Position numbers and translations under genes: made by a program. Under the pieces are notes generated by a model, which saw only the letters and a program-made list of their open reading frames with translations, was not told where the DNA came from and did no database searches. A stretch of DNA of 64,000 nt from Sulfurovum lithotrophicum (GTDB lineage: Bacteria > Campylobacterota > Campylobacteria > Campylobacterales > Sulfurovaceae): the NCBI RefSeq assembly GCF_000987835.1, contig NZ_CP011308.1, positions 1,984,001 through 2,048,000 on the forward strand, read 5' to 3'. Below, piece by piece: positions 8,775 through 17,160 of this stretch (positions are counted from its first letter, which is position 1; every line of letters begins with the position of its first letter).

Positions 8775-8821
8775 GCTACGCTAACGCTGAGCCAACTTCA
8801 GCAGTTGGCTCATGCAGCTGG
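8775..8821 (+). repeat. Dispersed stem-loop repeat, copy 1
   Basis: Begins with GCTACGCTAACGCTGAG and contains the hairpin GAGCCAAC-TTCAGCA-GTTGGCTC (8789-8811). A second copy with the same lead, the same loop and a different but still paired stem lies at 31618-31664 in the opposite orientation. It occupies the gap between norC and the 116-residue membrane gene. Confidence 0.75.
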
Positions 8822-8855
8822 CCGCATTGATATTTTGTTCACAAAACATACTTAT

Positions 8856-9206
8856 TTATTTTGTATCCTGCACCGTATCGTCTGCTTCTTCATATCGCTC
8901 ATCCGCTGCACTTATCAGATAAAAATAAAGATGCGGGATAAAGAAATACGCTACCATCGTTACCATCAGCACTTTTACGGTGAAATGGTTACTCTGGATG
9001 AGCATCGCGAAGTCGTACAGGAAGTAAGTTTGTAATGCCCAAAATAGATACCCTACAGGCATCCACTTTTTGGAAAAGTACCCCATTTTGGCAAGGGTGA
9101 TGATCGCTGCATACCCTATACCAAAAAGAAGTACCAGTGTCGATTCAATGAAGATCGGTAAGAACTGATCCAACGCGATCTCCGGACGAACGATTAACTG
9201 CTCCAT
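8856..9206 (-). CDS. Small multi-spanning membrane protein at the head of the nor genes
   Basis: A 116-residue protein with about three hydrophobic helices (FLPIFIESTLVLLFGIGYAA, MPVGYLFWALQTYFLYDFA, VKVLMVTMVAYFFIPHLYFY) and an acidic C-terminal tail (ADERYEEADDT). The ATG at 9206 follows AGGAGACATGA. I do not recognise a named family. It is the first gene downstream of an FNR-type promoter and precedes norC-norB, so a role in NO reductase assembly or in the same stress response is plausible. That is inference from position only. Confidence 0.7.
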   Translation of the reverse strand: MEQLIVRPEIALDQFLPIFIESTLVLLFGIGYAAIITLAKMGYFSKKWMPVGYLFWALQTYFLYDFAMLIQSNHFTVKVLMVTMVAYFFIPHLYFYLISAADERYEEADDTVQDTK

Positions 9207-9266
9207 TCATGTCTCCTGTTGAAATATCTATTTACTAAAGGGGTCAAAACCCTAGAGCATAGGTGT

Positions 9267-9308
9267 ATTATGACAGTTTAGAGGTTAGAAGAGCTTGACA
9301 TATATCAA
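9267..9308 (-). promoter_or_regulatory. FNR-type promoter driving the nor/nir genes
   Basis: A box TTGAC-ATAT-ATCAA lies at 9295-9308 and a -10-like CATAAT on the minus strand at 9267-9272. The box centre falls exactly 41.5 bp upstream of the predicted start near 9260, the classic class II FNR/DNR arrangement. The first gene starts at 9206. Confidence 0.7.
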
Positions 9309-9395
9309 GAAAAAGGAGAAAAATCAAGGAAATTTATTTCTTGATTAAGTAGTAATTATAGTTATGCTTCGGAAGAAAAAGTTATGGATGCATCG

Positions 9396-9761
9396 TTATT
9401 CAACGATACATCTCGCAGCAAAGAAAGGTCTTGCGTAATTGGGTGAGACAAAGTTGTCACCTTCAAGTCTCCAGTCGTTTTCCTTTGTAATATACACCGA
9501 CTGTGCCACTTTACGTTGCATTCTGCTTTCACAGATAACGGTCTGCCCATTCTCGAAAGCAGTTTGGACCGCTTCCATTCTGCTCGTGGTGATCTTGTAA
9601 TGCAGCCCTACCATGATGGCGATCACCAGTGATACCCACAAAAGCCCTCTCTTCCATGCACCTTTTGCCATGAACGGCCGCGTACCGACAAAAAGAGTGA
9701 TGAGAAGAATGATGCCGCCTAATATAAGGTAGGCACCTTCGAGATAGAAAAAGTTTTTCAT
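9396..9761 (-). CDS. Membrane-anchored protein of the denitrification block
   Basis: A 121-residue protein with two N-terminal transmembrane helices (YLILGGIILLITLFV and RGLLWVSLVIAIMVGLHY). A roughly 65-residue soluble, probably periplasmic, C-terminal part follows, containing two cysteines (VICESRM and AARCIVE) that could form a disulfide. No family recognised. It is divergent from the next gene pair and shares with it an FNR-type box, which ties it to the nir/nor genes. It could be an assembly or redox helper, but the sequence gives no direct functional motif. Confidence 0.7.
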   Translation of the reverse strand: MKNFFYLEGAYLILGGIILLITLFVGTRPFMAKGAWKRGLLWVSLVIAIMVGLHYKITTSRMEAVQTAFENGQTVICESRMQRKVAQSVYITKENDWRLEGDNFVSPNYARPFFAARCIVE

Positions 9762-9833
9762 AATATTATTTGCCTCTGTTTAGCGTAATTTAAATTGATA
9801 AATATATGGTAACACAGTTTCCCCTTGTCCTAA

Positions 9834-9875
9834 TTGATATTCATCAAGCCTGCTTTAAACAAAAACATCTATACT
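9834..9875 (+). promoter_or_regulatory. Perfect FNR-type palindrome and -10 box
   Basis: TTGAT-ATTC-ATCAA at 9834-9847 is a perfect FNR consensus palindrome. TATACT at 9870-9875 is a good -10, putting the predicted start at 9882 and the box centre at exactly -41.5. The same palindrome could also serve the divergent gene starting at 9761, although no convincing -10 was seen on that side. Confidence 0.75.
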
Positions 9876-9938
9876 TGCAGAAATCATTTTCATTACTATT
9901 ACAGCAAGTTTATAGCTGAATATTTCAAAAGGCCCACC

Positions 9939-10322
9939 ATGCAGAACATGCGAAAATATCTTCTACCCGCATTTTTCCTGGCTTTTCTCCTGATCGGCAT
10001 CAATGCCCTGATAGAGAGCAAACCCAGCCCGAAAAATACACGGGTCTACAAAACCGTACAACAGTTCAGCCCCTATGCACTCGAAAAACGTTTTGGCGGC
10101 TTGCAGATCATCAACAAAGAAGACCCGAAATTCAAAGAAAAACCCAACAATATGACCATCTTCAAAGAGTTCGAGCGCCTGGAAAAAGAGTGGGGCAAAA
10201 AGCATTTAAAACTTAAAAATGATACACTGGTCATACTGGACAATAACGGTACAACAGTCCATACGCTGCCTCTTCAAAGTAAAGAAGAGACAACGTTCAT
10301 ACATCATTACTACGGGATATAA
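9939..10322 (+). CDS. Small anchored periplasmic protein, FNR-box controlled
   Basis: A 127-residue protein with one N-terminal hydrophobic segment (YLLPAFFLAFLLIGINALI). About 100 polar, lysine-rich residues follow that should lie in the periplasm. The ATG at 9939 is preferred over an upstream in-frame codon because AAAAGG lies eight bases before it and the transmembrane segment follows at once; this leaves a leader of about 57 bases after the predicted promoter start. No family recognised. It is separated by two bases from the next small membrane gene, so the two form an operon. Function unknown; association with nitrogen-oxide respiration is inferred from the FNR-type box. Confidence 0.7.
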   Translation: MQNMRKYLLPAFFLAFLLIGINALIESKPSPKNTRVYKTVQQFSPYALEKRFGGLQIINKEDPKFKEKPNNMTIFKEFERLEKEWGKKHLKLKNDTLVILDNNGTTVHTLPLQSKEETTFIHHYYGI

Positions 10323-10324
10323 TT

Positions 10325-10513
10325 ATGCAGGATCTTGTCTTAACACTGGTCTTTTCCATTGTCATGCTGGTCTTCATGGCCTTCCCCGCTATGAAGATCT
10401 CCGACTGGCTGCAGGAGAAAATGGCATTCTCGGACAGAACTCATAATGTTCTCCAGATACTTCTCACTGTTTTCCTTTCCCTCTGCATAGGCCTTTTCCT
10501 TAAGTATGCATAA
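10325..10513 (+). CDS. 62-residue two-helix membrane protein
   Basis: Encodes two hydrophobic helices (LVLTLVFSIVMLVFMAFPA and VLQILLTVFLSLCIGLFL) joined by a short charged loop (KISDWLQEKMAFSDRTHN). It starts two bases after the stop codon of the preceding gene and is probably translated with it. No homologue is recognised by eye. The size and topology resemble small subunits or stabilising peptides of membrane complexes, but this is only an analogy. Confidence 0.65.
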   Translation: MQDLVLTLVFSIVMLVFMAFPAMKISDWLQEKMAFSDRTHNVLQILLTVFLSLCIGLFLKYA

Positions 10514-10587
10514 CCACATATTAACAACAATTTAGCTAAAATAATCCATTAATTTTACATCCGTATCGGGTGTCTTGGAGTATAACA

Positions 10588-11502
10588 ATGAATGAAGCAA
10601 AATATATCTGGATGGATGGAGAATTGATAGACTGGAAAGATGCCAAAGTGCATATTCTCACACATACAGTACACTATGGAAATGCTGTTTTTGAGGGAAC
10701 CAGAGCATACCAGACTGAAGATGGCTTAGCCATTTTCAGACTGGATGATCACTGCAAAAGACTTTTCAATTCTGCCAAGATTGTTGCTATCAAACCAAAT
10801 ATGGATTATGAAACAGTAAGGCAGGCACATATTGAAGTACTGAGAAGTAATGGATTTACCGGAAATGTATATATGAGACCTCTTATATTCCTGGGATATG
10901 GACAAATGGGGGTACATCATGTCAAAGCTCCTGTCAGAACGGCGGTTGCTGCCTGGGAATGGGGGGCTTACCTCGGTGATGAAGGCCTTGAAAATGGTAT
11001 TAAGGTCTGCACCTCGTCTATTACACGCAATCCGAACCGTTCTACTTTTGGCAAAGCCAAGGCAGCAGCAAACTACCTCAATAGTCAAATGGCCAAATAT
11101 GAAGCTATTGAAAATGGTTTTGAGGAAGCACTCATGCTTGACGAGAACGGTTTTGCAGCAGAGGGAACAGGTGAGTGTCTTTTTATCGTAAGAGATGGTG
11201 TTTTAATTTCGCCTCCGAACGATAATTCCCTGGAATCTATCACCCAGGATACTATTTTAGAGCTCGCAAAAGATGCCAATATACCAATAGAGCGCAGAAA
11301 TATTACCCGGGATGAGATCTATATCTGCGATGAAGCATTCTTTACCGGAACCGCAGCCGAAGTAACGCCGATCAACTCACTTGATCACAGAGTTGTCGGC
11401 AATGGAGCAAGAGGGCCCATGACAGAGCAGCTTCAAAGTGCCTATTTTGATGTTGTTTTTGGCAGAAATGAAAAATACAAACACTATTTGACTTATATTT
11501 AA
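10588..11502 (+). CDS. ilvE: Branched-chain amino acid aminotransferase
   Basis: A 304-residue class IV PLP aminotransferase catalysing the last step of leucine, isoleucine and valine synthesis. Visible hallmarks are MDGELIDW near the N-terminus, HTVHYGNAVFEGTRAY, the lysine region FGKAKAAANYLNSQ holding the PLP-binding Lys, and the phosphate-binding FAAEGTGECLF and FFTGTAAEVTP segments. The ATG at 10588 is chosen over an in-frame GTG 18 bases upstream because TTGGAG sits eight bases before it and the family starts at this point. It stands alone, followed 33 bp later by the SPFH gene. Confidence 0.95.
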   Translation: MNEAKYIWMDGELIDWKDAKVHILTHTVHYGNAVFEGTRAYQTEDGLAIFRLDDHCKRLFNSAKIVAIKPNMDYETVRQAHIEVLRSNGFTGNVYMRPLIFLGYGQMGVHHVKAPVRTAVAAWEWGAYLGDEGLENGIKVCTSSITRNPNRSTFGKAKAAANYLNSQMAKYEAIENGFEEALMLDENGFAAEGTGECLFIVRDGVLISPPNDNSLESITQDTILELAKDANIPIERRNITRDEIYICDEAFFTGTAAEVTPINSLDHRVVGNGARGPMTEQLQSAYFDVVFGRNEKYKHYLTYI

Positions 11503-11535
11503 CATATAAATACATCAAAAACAAAAAGGAATGCA

Positions 11536-12624
11536 ATGCCTGCAGACATGAACGACTATTTCAAAAAGAAAAAACCCAATAACAGCAATAATAACAATCA
11601 GGGAAACGGGAACAATAGTTTCCAAAACCCCATGGGAGGTATGGGAAAAGGTGCCTCATGGATACTCATTGTCATTGCCATTGCTTTTGGCCTTTTTGCC
11701 CTCAAACCTTTTACCATTATCAATTCCGGTGAGGTCGGCATCAAGATCAATACCGGTAAATTCGAGGACACTCCTTTACAGCCGGGACTACATTTCTATA
11801 TACCCATCCTACAGAAGATCGTACCGGTCAATACCCGTATCAGGCTCATCACCTACTCTGATATCTCTACAGGCGCACTGGGTGAAGGATACAGAAATTA
11901 TGAAGGCGGGCTTAAACGGAACCCTGCCATAACCGTGCTTGACAGACGTGGACTGACCGTCAATATCGATCTGGCCGTGCAGTACAGGCTGCGTGCCGAA
12001 ACAGCACCAAAGACCATTGAAAAATGGGGTACGAGTTGGGAAGAGAAGATCATCAACTCCAAAGTACGTGAAGTGGTACGTGATGTCGTAGGACAGTACA
12101 CGGCAGAACAGCTTCCCGAAATGCGTAATGAGATCGCTGCGGCTATTGAAACAAAGATCAAGCAGAGTGTACAGGAGCTTCCCGAGAAACCGGTCATCCT
12201 TACTTCTGTAGAGCTCAGGACCATCAATCTCCCCACAAAGATCAAAGAACAGATCGAGCGTGTACAGATCGCCAAGCAGGAAGTGACCATTGCCGAGCAG
12301 ATGAAAGAAAAAGCGAAACAGGAAGCACAGCGTAAAGCGGAGATCGCACGCGGTGAAGCGGAGAAGAACCGTATCGAAGCACAGGGTGAAGCGGACAAGA
12401 TCCGTATTGAAGCTGAAGAACAGGCCAAAGCGAACAAACTCATTTCAAATTCACTCACATCTGATCTTCTGCAGCTCGAGCAGATCAAGACACAGGGAAA
12501 ATTCAATGAAGCACTCAAGGTCAACAAAGATGCTCAGATCTTCCTGACACCCGGCGGTGCGGTACCGAACATCTGGGTAGATGCCAAAGGCAAAGAGCAA
12601 AAAGCCATCTCGGCTGCTCAATAA
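11536..12624 (+). CDS. SPFH/prohibitin-family membrane scaffold protein
   Basis: A 362-residue protein. An N-terminal low-complexity Asn/Gly-rich segment (about residues 10-35) precedes a single membrane helix (SWILIVIAIAFGLFAL). A Band 7/SPFH domain follows (about 60-240; EVGIKINTGKFEDTPLQPGLHFYIP). A long Ala/Glu/Lys/Arg-rich coiled coil spans about 245-300 (QEAQRKAEIARGEAEKNRIE). Such proteins form large membrane rings that organise proteases or microdomains. It resembles the prohibitin/HflK-HflC type. AAAAAGGA precedes the ATG. No protease gene is adjacent, so the partner is unknown. Confidence 0.9.
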   Translation: MPADMNDYFKKKKPNNSNNNNQGNGNNSFQNPMGGMGKGASWILIVIAIAFGLFALKPFTIINSGEVGIKINTGKFEDTPLQPGLHFYIPILQKIVPVNTRIRLITYSDISTGALGEGYRNYEGGLKRNPAITVLDRRGLTVNIDLAVQYRLRAETAPKTIEKWGTSWEEKIINSKVREVVRDVVGQYTAEQLPEMRNEIAAAIETKIKQSVQELPEKPVILTSVELRTINLPTKIKEQIERVQIAKQEVTIAEQMKEKAKQEAQRKAEIARGEAEKNRIEAQGEADKIRIEAEEQAKANKLISNSLTSDLLQLEQIKTQGKFNEALKVNKDAQIFLTPGGAVPNIWVDAKGKEQKAISAAQ

Positions 12625-12630
12625 TATCTC

Positions 12631-12701
12631 GTAGGGTGTGCCATTGCACACCGCAGATAAGAAGAACGGACATCATCGGTGTGCAATGGCACACCCCCTA
12701 C
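12631..12701. repeat. Inverted pair of REP-like palindromes
   Basis: GTAGGGTGTG-CCATTG-CACACC at 12631-12652 and its inverted copy at 12679-12701 face each other across about 25 bases. Each unit is itself a hairpin (GGTGTGC/GCACACC), giving a BIME-like arrangement between the SPFH gene and hisIE. Similar GTAGG-type palindromes occur at 13402-13431 and 25086-25107. Confidence 0.7.
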
Positions 12702-12718
12702 ACATGGAGAAATTTATC

Positions 12719-13384
12719 ATGACCATAGACTGGAACAAAAACCCCCTTATCCCCGCTATTGCACAGGATGCACAGACAAACGATGTCCTTATGCTTGCCT
12801 ACATGAATAAAGAAGCCTATGAACTCACCCTCTCTACAGGGTATGCACACTATTTCAGTCGCTCTAAACAGCGGATCTGGAAAAAAGGTGAAAGTTCCGG
12901 GCATACACAGGAAGTTAAAGATGTACTTCTTGACTGTGATGCAGATACCGTGATACTCAAGATAAAACAGAACGGTGTTGCCTGTCATACAGGACGTAAA
13001 AGCTGTTTCTTTACCTCTGTCTTGCAAGAGAAGGTCATTCTGGACAAAGAGGTCGATACCGATGCCATTTACGGTGTGATCGATACCCTTTACCATACCA
13101 TTCTTGAACGAAAAAATGCCTCAGCAGAACAGAAATCATGGACAAAAAAACTTCTGGATGACAAAGATCTCATGCTCAGCAAGATACGTGAAGAGGCGGA
13201 TGAAGTCTGTGTCGCTATCGATGAAGAGAGTGATGAACAGGTTATCTACGAAACTGCCGACCTGCTCTACCATACCCTTGTAGGACTCGGATACAGAGAG
13301 ATCTCTCCGGACAGAGTAAAACAGGAATTGGCAAGACGTTTCGGAATGTCAGGAATAGAAGAGAAAAAGAATAGAAAAAAATAA
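12719..13384 (+). CDS. hisIE: Bifunctional histidine biosynthesis protein HisIE
   Basis: A 221-residue fusion. Residues about 1-110 are phosphoribosyl-AMP cyclohydrolase (HisI), with the Zn/Mg motif region (FSRSKQRIWKKGESSGHTQ, DCDADT, GVACHTGRKSCF). Residues about 120-210 are phosphoribosyl-ATP pyrophosphatase (HisE; REEADEVCVAIDEES and ETADLLYHTLVGL). Together they carry out steps 2 and 3 of histidine synthesis. The ATG at 12719 has GGAG nine bases upstream and opens on the family N-terminus. A longer in-frame reading would run through the palindromic repeat and is rejected. The C-terminus ends in a lysine-rich tail. Confidence 0.95.
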   Translation: MTIDWNKNPLIPAIAQDAQTNDVLMLAYMNKEAYELTLSTGYAHYFSRSKQRIWKKGESSGHTQEVKDVLLDCDADTVILKIKQNGVACHTGRKSCFFTSVLQEKVILDKEVDTDAIYGVIDTLYHTILERKNASAEQKSWTKKLLDDKDLMLSKIREEADEVCVAIDEESDEQVIYETADLLYHTLVGLGYREISPDRVKQELARRFGMSGIEEKKNRKK

Positions 13385-13431
13385 CGGATTCATCCGTTGT
13401 TGTAGGTCGGGGTGAGGACACCCCAACCTAC
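13383..13431. terminator. Two hairpins between convergent hisIE and purF
   Basis: AACGGAT-TC-ATCCGTT at 13383-13398 overlaps the hisIE stop. It is followed by a 13-bp stem with one mismatch (arms 13402-13414 and 13419-13431; GTAGGTCGGGGTG ... CACCCCAACCTAC). The second resembles widespread REP palindromes. Placed between convergent genes they could terminate in both directions. Confidence 0.6.
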
Positions 13432-13438
13432 ACTGTAA

Positions 13439-14809
13439 TTAACACCCTCCGGCACACCCTGGACTCTCGGCACTTCCCCCCGCAAAATAATCCCCGTCAA
13501 AACTGACAAGTGAATAGTTTCTATCTTTTCCGAGAGACTCTTTCAATCCCTCTATGGACAAAAAACCAAGTGAATCGGCACCCATATTTTTAGCGATCTC
13601 TTCAGGAGTATATTTGGTAGAAACAAGCTCCTGCTTCGTCGGCGTATCGATACCGTATCGGCAGGGGTATTTGATCTCCGGTGCCGCGATGCGCATATGT
13701 ACTTCTTTGGCACCTGCCTCTTTCAGCATTCTGACGATCTGCTTGGAAGTCGTACCTCTTACCAGTGAATCATCAATGATCGCTACTCTTTTCCCACGAA
13801 TCAAATGTTTGATAGGAGAGAGTTTCATCTTCACTTTAAGGTCACGGATCTCCTGTGTAGGCTCAATGAACGTTCGCCCAACATAGTGGTTCCGTACGAT
13901 ACCCATCTCAAAAGGCACGCCCAGTCCGTCTGCATATCCTCTGGCGGCAGCCACACCCGAATCGGGTACCGGCAGAACCAGGTCAATGTCTGCCGGTGTC
14001 TCTTCGGCCAGTTTTCTACCCATTCTCAAACGCATTTCATAAACATTCTTACCATCGATAATAGAGTCCGGTCTTGCAAAATAGATATATTCAAAAGCAC
14101 AAGGGTGATAATCAGGTTCAAATATCTGCTCGGAAAGAGGTTCTTTCCCCTCTTCGAAGATCAGCATCTCACCGGGCTTGACATCACGTACGAACTCTGC
14201 ACCGACAAGATCAAAAGCACAGGTTTCGGAAGCGACTATCCATCCACCGTCTTTGAGCTTGCCAAGGCTGAGAGGACGAATACCGAATCTATCACGGATC
14301 ACGAACATTTTGGAGCGGCTCTGAATGGCCAGACAGTAGGCACCCTCTATTTTATATATCATATCTTTGATACGGTCGACCAGCGCATCATTTTGGCTTT
14401 TGGCAATAAGGTGAATGATATTCTCAGTATCCATATCGGTCTGGAAAATAGCTCCACGATCAATCAGTCTGTTACGCACTTCGTTTTTATTAACAAGGTT
14501 TCCGTTATGCACGACTGAGATCTCACCGAGTTTATATTTGGCAAATACAGGCTGGGAATCACCGGCAGATTCACTTCCGGCAGTAGAATAACGGTTATGC
14601 CCTACAGCACATCCACCTTCCATACTGTCGAGTGTCTCCTGTGAAAAAACGTCTGCCACCATACCGCGTTTTTTGTACATGAAGATACGCTCACCGTTCG
14701 CCGTGGAGATACCCGTAGCTTCCTGCCCGCGATGCTGCATCGCAAAGAGAGAGTAATAGGCTACCGTAGAAGCTTTTTTCGCACCGAACACACCGACAAT
14801 TGCACACAT
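13439..14809 (-). CDS. purF: Amidophosphoribosyltransferase
   Basis: A 456-residue enzyme converting PRPP and glutamine to phosphoribosylamine, the first step of purine synthesis. The N-terminal Ntn glutaminase domain starts directly with Met-Cys (MCAIVGVFG), so Cys2 becomes the nucleophile and there is no long propeptide. The PRPP loop is VAIIDDSLVRGTTS near residue 345. Two cysteines equivalent to Fe-S ligands of the Bacillus-type enzyme seem present (YHPCAFEY, KYPCRYG), but the CFTGxYP pair is replaced by VSFDGDYF. A complete cluster is therefore unlikely, despite the cysteine-rich end SPGCAGGC. GGAGCTTTATA precedes the ATG. dapB follows after 48 bp. Confidence 0.95.
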   Translation of the reverse strand: MCAIVGVFGAKKASTVAYYSLFAMQHRGQEATGISTANGERIFMYKKRGMVADVFSQETLDSMEGGCAVGHNRYSTAGSESAGDSQPVFAKYKLGEISVVHNGNLVNKNEVRNRLIDRGAIFQTDMDTENIIHLIAKSQNDALVDRIKDMIYKIEGAYCLAIQSRSKMFVIRDRFGIRPLSLGKLKDGGWIVASETCAFDLVGAEFVRDVKPGEMLIFEEGKEPLSEQIFEPDYHPCAFEYIYFARPDSIIDGKNVYEMRLRMGRKLAEETPADIDLVLPVPDSGVAAARGYADGLGVPFEMGIVRNHYVGRTFIEPTQEIRDLKVKMKLSPIKHLIRGKRVAIIDDSLVRGTTSKQIVRMLKEAGAKEVHMRIAAPEIKYPCRYGIDTPTKQELVSTKYTPEEIAKNMGADSLGFLSIEGLKESLGKDRNYSLVSFDGDYFAGGSAESPGCAGGC

Positions 14810-14857
14810 TATAAAGCTCCTTCTGAGTTTAGTGAATAGTTATAGTAATGTATCATT

Positions 14858-15625
14858 TTAGATTCCTAAACAATCATTGATGGAGTAAAGACCATTCTTC
14901 TGGTCTACCAGCCATTTTGCCGCTCTGATGGCACCTTTGGAAAAAGTCTCCCTACTGGTTGCCGTATGGTTGAGCTCGAGGAATTCACCATCATTGTAGA
15001 AACCGACCGTATGCCGCCCTACGATGTCACCGCCGCGCAGTGCCATTACCGCAATCTCATCCTTGGTTCTTGCACCGATCTGACCGTCCCTACCGGACAC
15101 TCTTACATCATCAAGCTCAAGTCCACGCCCTTTGGCAGCGAATTCGCCCAGTGTCAGTGCCGTACCGCTTGGTGCATCTACTTTGTGTCTATGATGCTGC
15201 TCTACGATCTCTATGTCGAAATCTTTCAACGTCGCTGAAACCTGCTCAACCAGCTGCTTTAAAAGAGCGATGCCCGCAGACATATTGGAAGAGTAGAGTA
15301 CCGGCATCTCTTTGGCCGCTTCAGTCAGAAGATTTTGCTGATGTGCCGTAAAGCCGGTCGTTGCAATGACAAGCGCCGTAGGATTCTTCAGCGCTTCTTC
15401 ACAAAGCTCCTGTGTGGCGACAGGGGCCGAGAAGTCTATCACGACATTAGAGGCCTTAAGTACTTCACTCATGGAATTGGTGATGAGCACTTCATCGGGG
15501 ACATCTACCGTCAGCTCATCGAACACATGCAGCGCAGCAAGCTCCAGCCCCTCTTCTTCAAGCACATTCTTGATCAGATGCGCACCCATTCTTCCTGTAC
15601 TACCGACGATTCCTACTTTTGTCAT
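14858..15625 (-). CDS. dapB: 4-hydroxy-tetrahydrodipicolinate reductase
   Basis: A 255-residue NAD(P)H-dependent enzyme of the diaminopimelate/lysine pathway. It has the N-terminal Rossmann motif (VGIVGSTGRMGAHL), the cofactor loop ATTGFTAHQ, the catalytic EQHHRHKVDAPSGTA segment (His-His and Lys) and a C-terminal substrate domain. Typical length, complete. It lies 10 bp downstream of trxB on the same strand, so trxB-dapB (and perhaps purF) form one transcription unit. Confidence 0.95.
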   Translation of the reverse strand: MTKVGIVGSTGRMGAHLIKNVLEEEGLELAALHVFDELTVDVPDEVLITNSMSEVLKASNVVIDFSAPVATQELCEEALKNPTALVIATTGFTAHQQNLLTEAAKEMPVLYSSNMSAGIALLKQLVEQVSATLKDFDIEIVEQHHRHKVDAPSGTALTLGEFAAKGRGLELDDVRVSGRDGQIGARTKDEIAVMALRGGDIVGRHTVGFYNDGEFLELNHTATSRETFSKGAIRAAKWLVDQKNGLYSINDCLGI

Positions 15626-15635
15626 ACTGTTATCC

Positions 15636-16577
15636 TTATGCCTGTTCTTGAATATATGAAATTACCTGCAATGCAGCTGTCGCACCGTCACCGGCTGCAA
15701 CCACGACCTGCTTTGGTGCCTCGACACGAAGATCGCCTGCGGCATAAAGCCCTTCTACCGATGTCCTCATACTCAGATCAACAATTACCTGACCCCAGTC
15801 GTTCATTTCACAGATGAATCCGCCGTTCTCATCTTGCAGTACTTCATTTCGTACATCATGCCCGACAAACACAAAGAGTCCTGTATTCTTCATATCTGTG
15901 ATCTCATCTGTTTTTATATTCTTGATCTTTACACCCTGAAGTCCCATCGCATCACCATACGCCTCTTCAATAACAGAATCGGTCACAAGATGAATATTCT
16001 CTTTTTTCTCGACTCTCTCCATCGTTGGAGGTGCTGCCCTGAATGCATCTCTTCTGTGTACTACATAGACATCAGAACAGATGTTGGAAAGATATAGTGC
16101 CTCTTCCAGCGCGGTATCCCCCCCACCCAGTACGGTAACAGGTTTGTCTTTATAAAAGAATCCGTCGCAGGTTGCACAGGTACTCACACCTTTACCAAAA
16201 AACTCATCTTCACCTTTGAATCCCGCACGTTTAGGTACTGACCCCGTACAGACAACAGTCGTTTTTGCTTCTACCTGCTCTCCGCCCTCAAGTATAATGG
16301 TAAAATGTTCACCTGTTTTTGCTATGCGTTCTACTTTTTTCATTTCATGCTTGAGACCAAAATGAAAACACTGTTTCTGCCAGGTATCCATAAAATCCAT
16401 ACCTGTTTTGTCATGCTCGAAAAATCCCGGATAGTTCTCTATCTCCGAACTCTGCGTGATCTGTCCGCCCGGCATTCCCATTTCGAACATGGTTACATTC
16501 TTCAGCCCGCCTCTGGTCGCATAGAGTCCTGCCGTAAGCCCAGCAGGCCCACCACCGATAATTGCACAATCTAACAT
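15636..16577 (-). CDS. trxB: Thioredoxin reductase
   Basis: A 313-residue FAD/NADPH flavoenzyme that reduces thioredoxin. FAD motif [12 protein letters not shown] is near residue 8, the redox-active disulfide is CATC ([11 protein letters not shown]) near 134, the NADPH motif is [12 protein letters not shown] near 152, and the C-terminal FAD segment is GLYAAGDLR. It lies downstream of trxA on the same strand, with a hairpin in between. Start ATG 16577 preceded by AAGGATT. Complete and typical. Confidence 0.96.
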   Translation of the reverse strand: MLDCAIIGGGPAGLTAGLYATRGGLKNVTMFEMGMPGGQITQSSEIENYPGFFEHDKTGMDFMDTWQKQCFHFGLKHEMKKVERIAKTGEHFTIILEGGEQVEAKTTVVCTGSVPKRAGFKGEDEFFGKGVSTCATCDGFFYKDKPVTVLGGGDTALEEALYLSNICSDVYVVHRRDAFRAAPPTMERVEKKENIHLVTDSVIEEAYGDAMGLQGVKIKNIKTDEITDMKNTGLFVFVGHDVRNEVLQDENGGFICEMNDWGQVIVDLSMRTSVEGLYAAGDLRVEAPKQVVVAAGDGATAALQVISYIQEQA

Positions 16578-16690
16578 ACTGAATCCTTGAAAAAGTTAAA
16601 ATTTTTAAACAAATAATTACTGAAATTATACACTTTAAATACTTGGTTAATAATTTTTAAAAGGAGTTTGGTTTGGTTTAAGAGGGAGTA

Positions 16691-16708
16691 CAGGAGGAAA
16701 ACCTCCTG
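16691..16708 (-). terminator. Hairpin between trxA and trxB
   Basis: CAGGAGG-AAAA-CCTCCTG, a perfect 7-bp stem sixteen bases after the trxA stop. There is no strong U-run in the operon direction, so it may only partly stop transcription before trxB. Confidence 0.45.
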
Positions 16709-16723
16709 CAGTTACAGCACAGC

Positions 16724-17041
16724 TTACAGCAGTGCGTTGATTTTTTCTGCAAATGCATCTTTGGAAGCGGCACCTACCATTTGGTCCGCTACTTCACCGT
16801 TCTTGAAGAAAAGGATCGCAGGGATAGATCTGATACCGTATTTAACAGCAAGTTCCTGCTGCTCGTCAGTGTTCACTTTAGCGATAGTCGCCTTGCCTTC
16901 GTACTCTTCTGCCAATTCCTCAACAACAGGAGCGATCATTCTACAAGGTCCGCACCATGGAGCCCAGAAGTCTACCATTGTTACACCTTCAGCTACTGTC
17001 GCGTCAAAGTTTTCGCTTGTCAATTCTACATATTTTGCCAT
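16724..17041 (-). CDS. trxA: Thioredoxin
   Basis: A 105-residue thioredoxin-fold protein with the canonical active site WAPWCGPCRM near residues 28-37, the cis-proline region RSIPAILFF and the C-terminal GAASKDAF helix. It is a general cytoplasmic disulfide reductant, recharged by the adjacent trxB product. Start ATG 17041 preceded by AAAAGGATTTAAAC. Complete. Confidence 0.97.
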   Translation of the reverse strand: MAKYVELTSENFDATVAEGVTMVDFWAPWCGPCRMIAPVVEELAEEYEGKATIAKVNTDEQQELAVKYGIRSIPAILFFKNGEVADQMVGAASKDAFAEKINALL

Positions 17042-17160
17042 GTTTAAATCCTTTTATTTTGGTTTGATTGAAAGATTATATCTTAAATTCATTAATGGGT
17101 TATAGCTTATATTTATTATTTTGTCAACTTTTTGAGCCAAATTACCTTTGGGAACATTTT

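Noticed and set aside
12638-12718. Upstream extension of hisIE
   Set aside because: It would code through the REP-like inverted pair; ATG 12719 fits the family start.
13439-14809. Fe-S cluster PurF of the Bacillus type
   Set aside because: Two of four expected cysteine ligands seem absent (VSFDGDYF replaces the CFTGxYP region) and there is no propeptide before Cys2.
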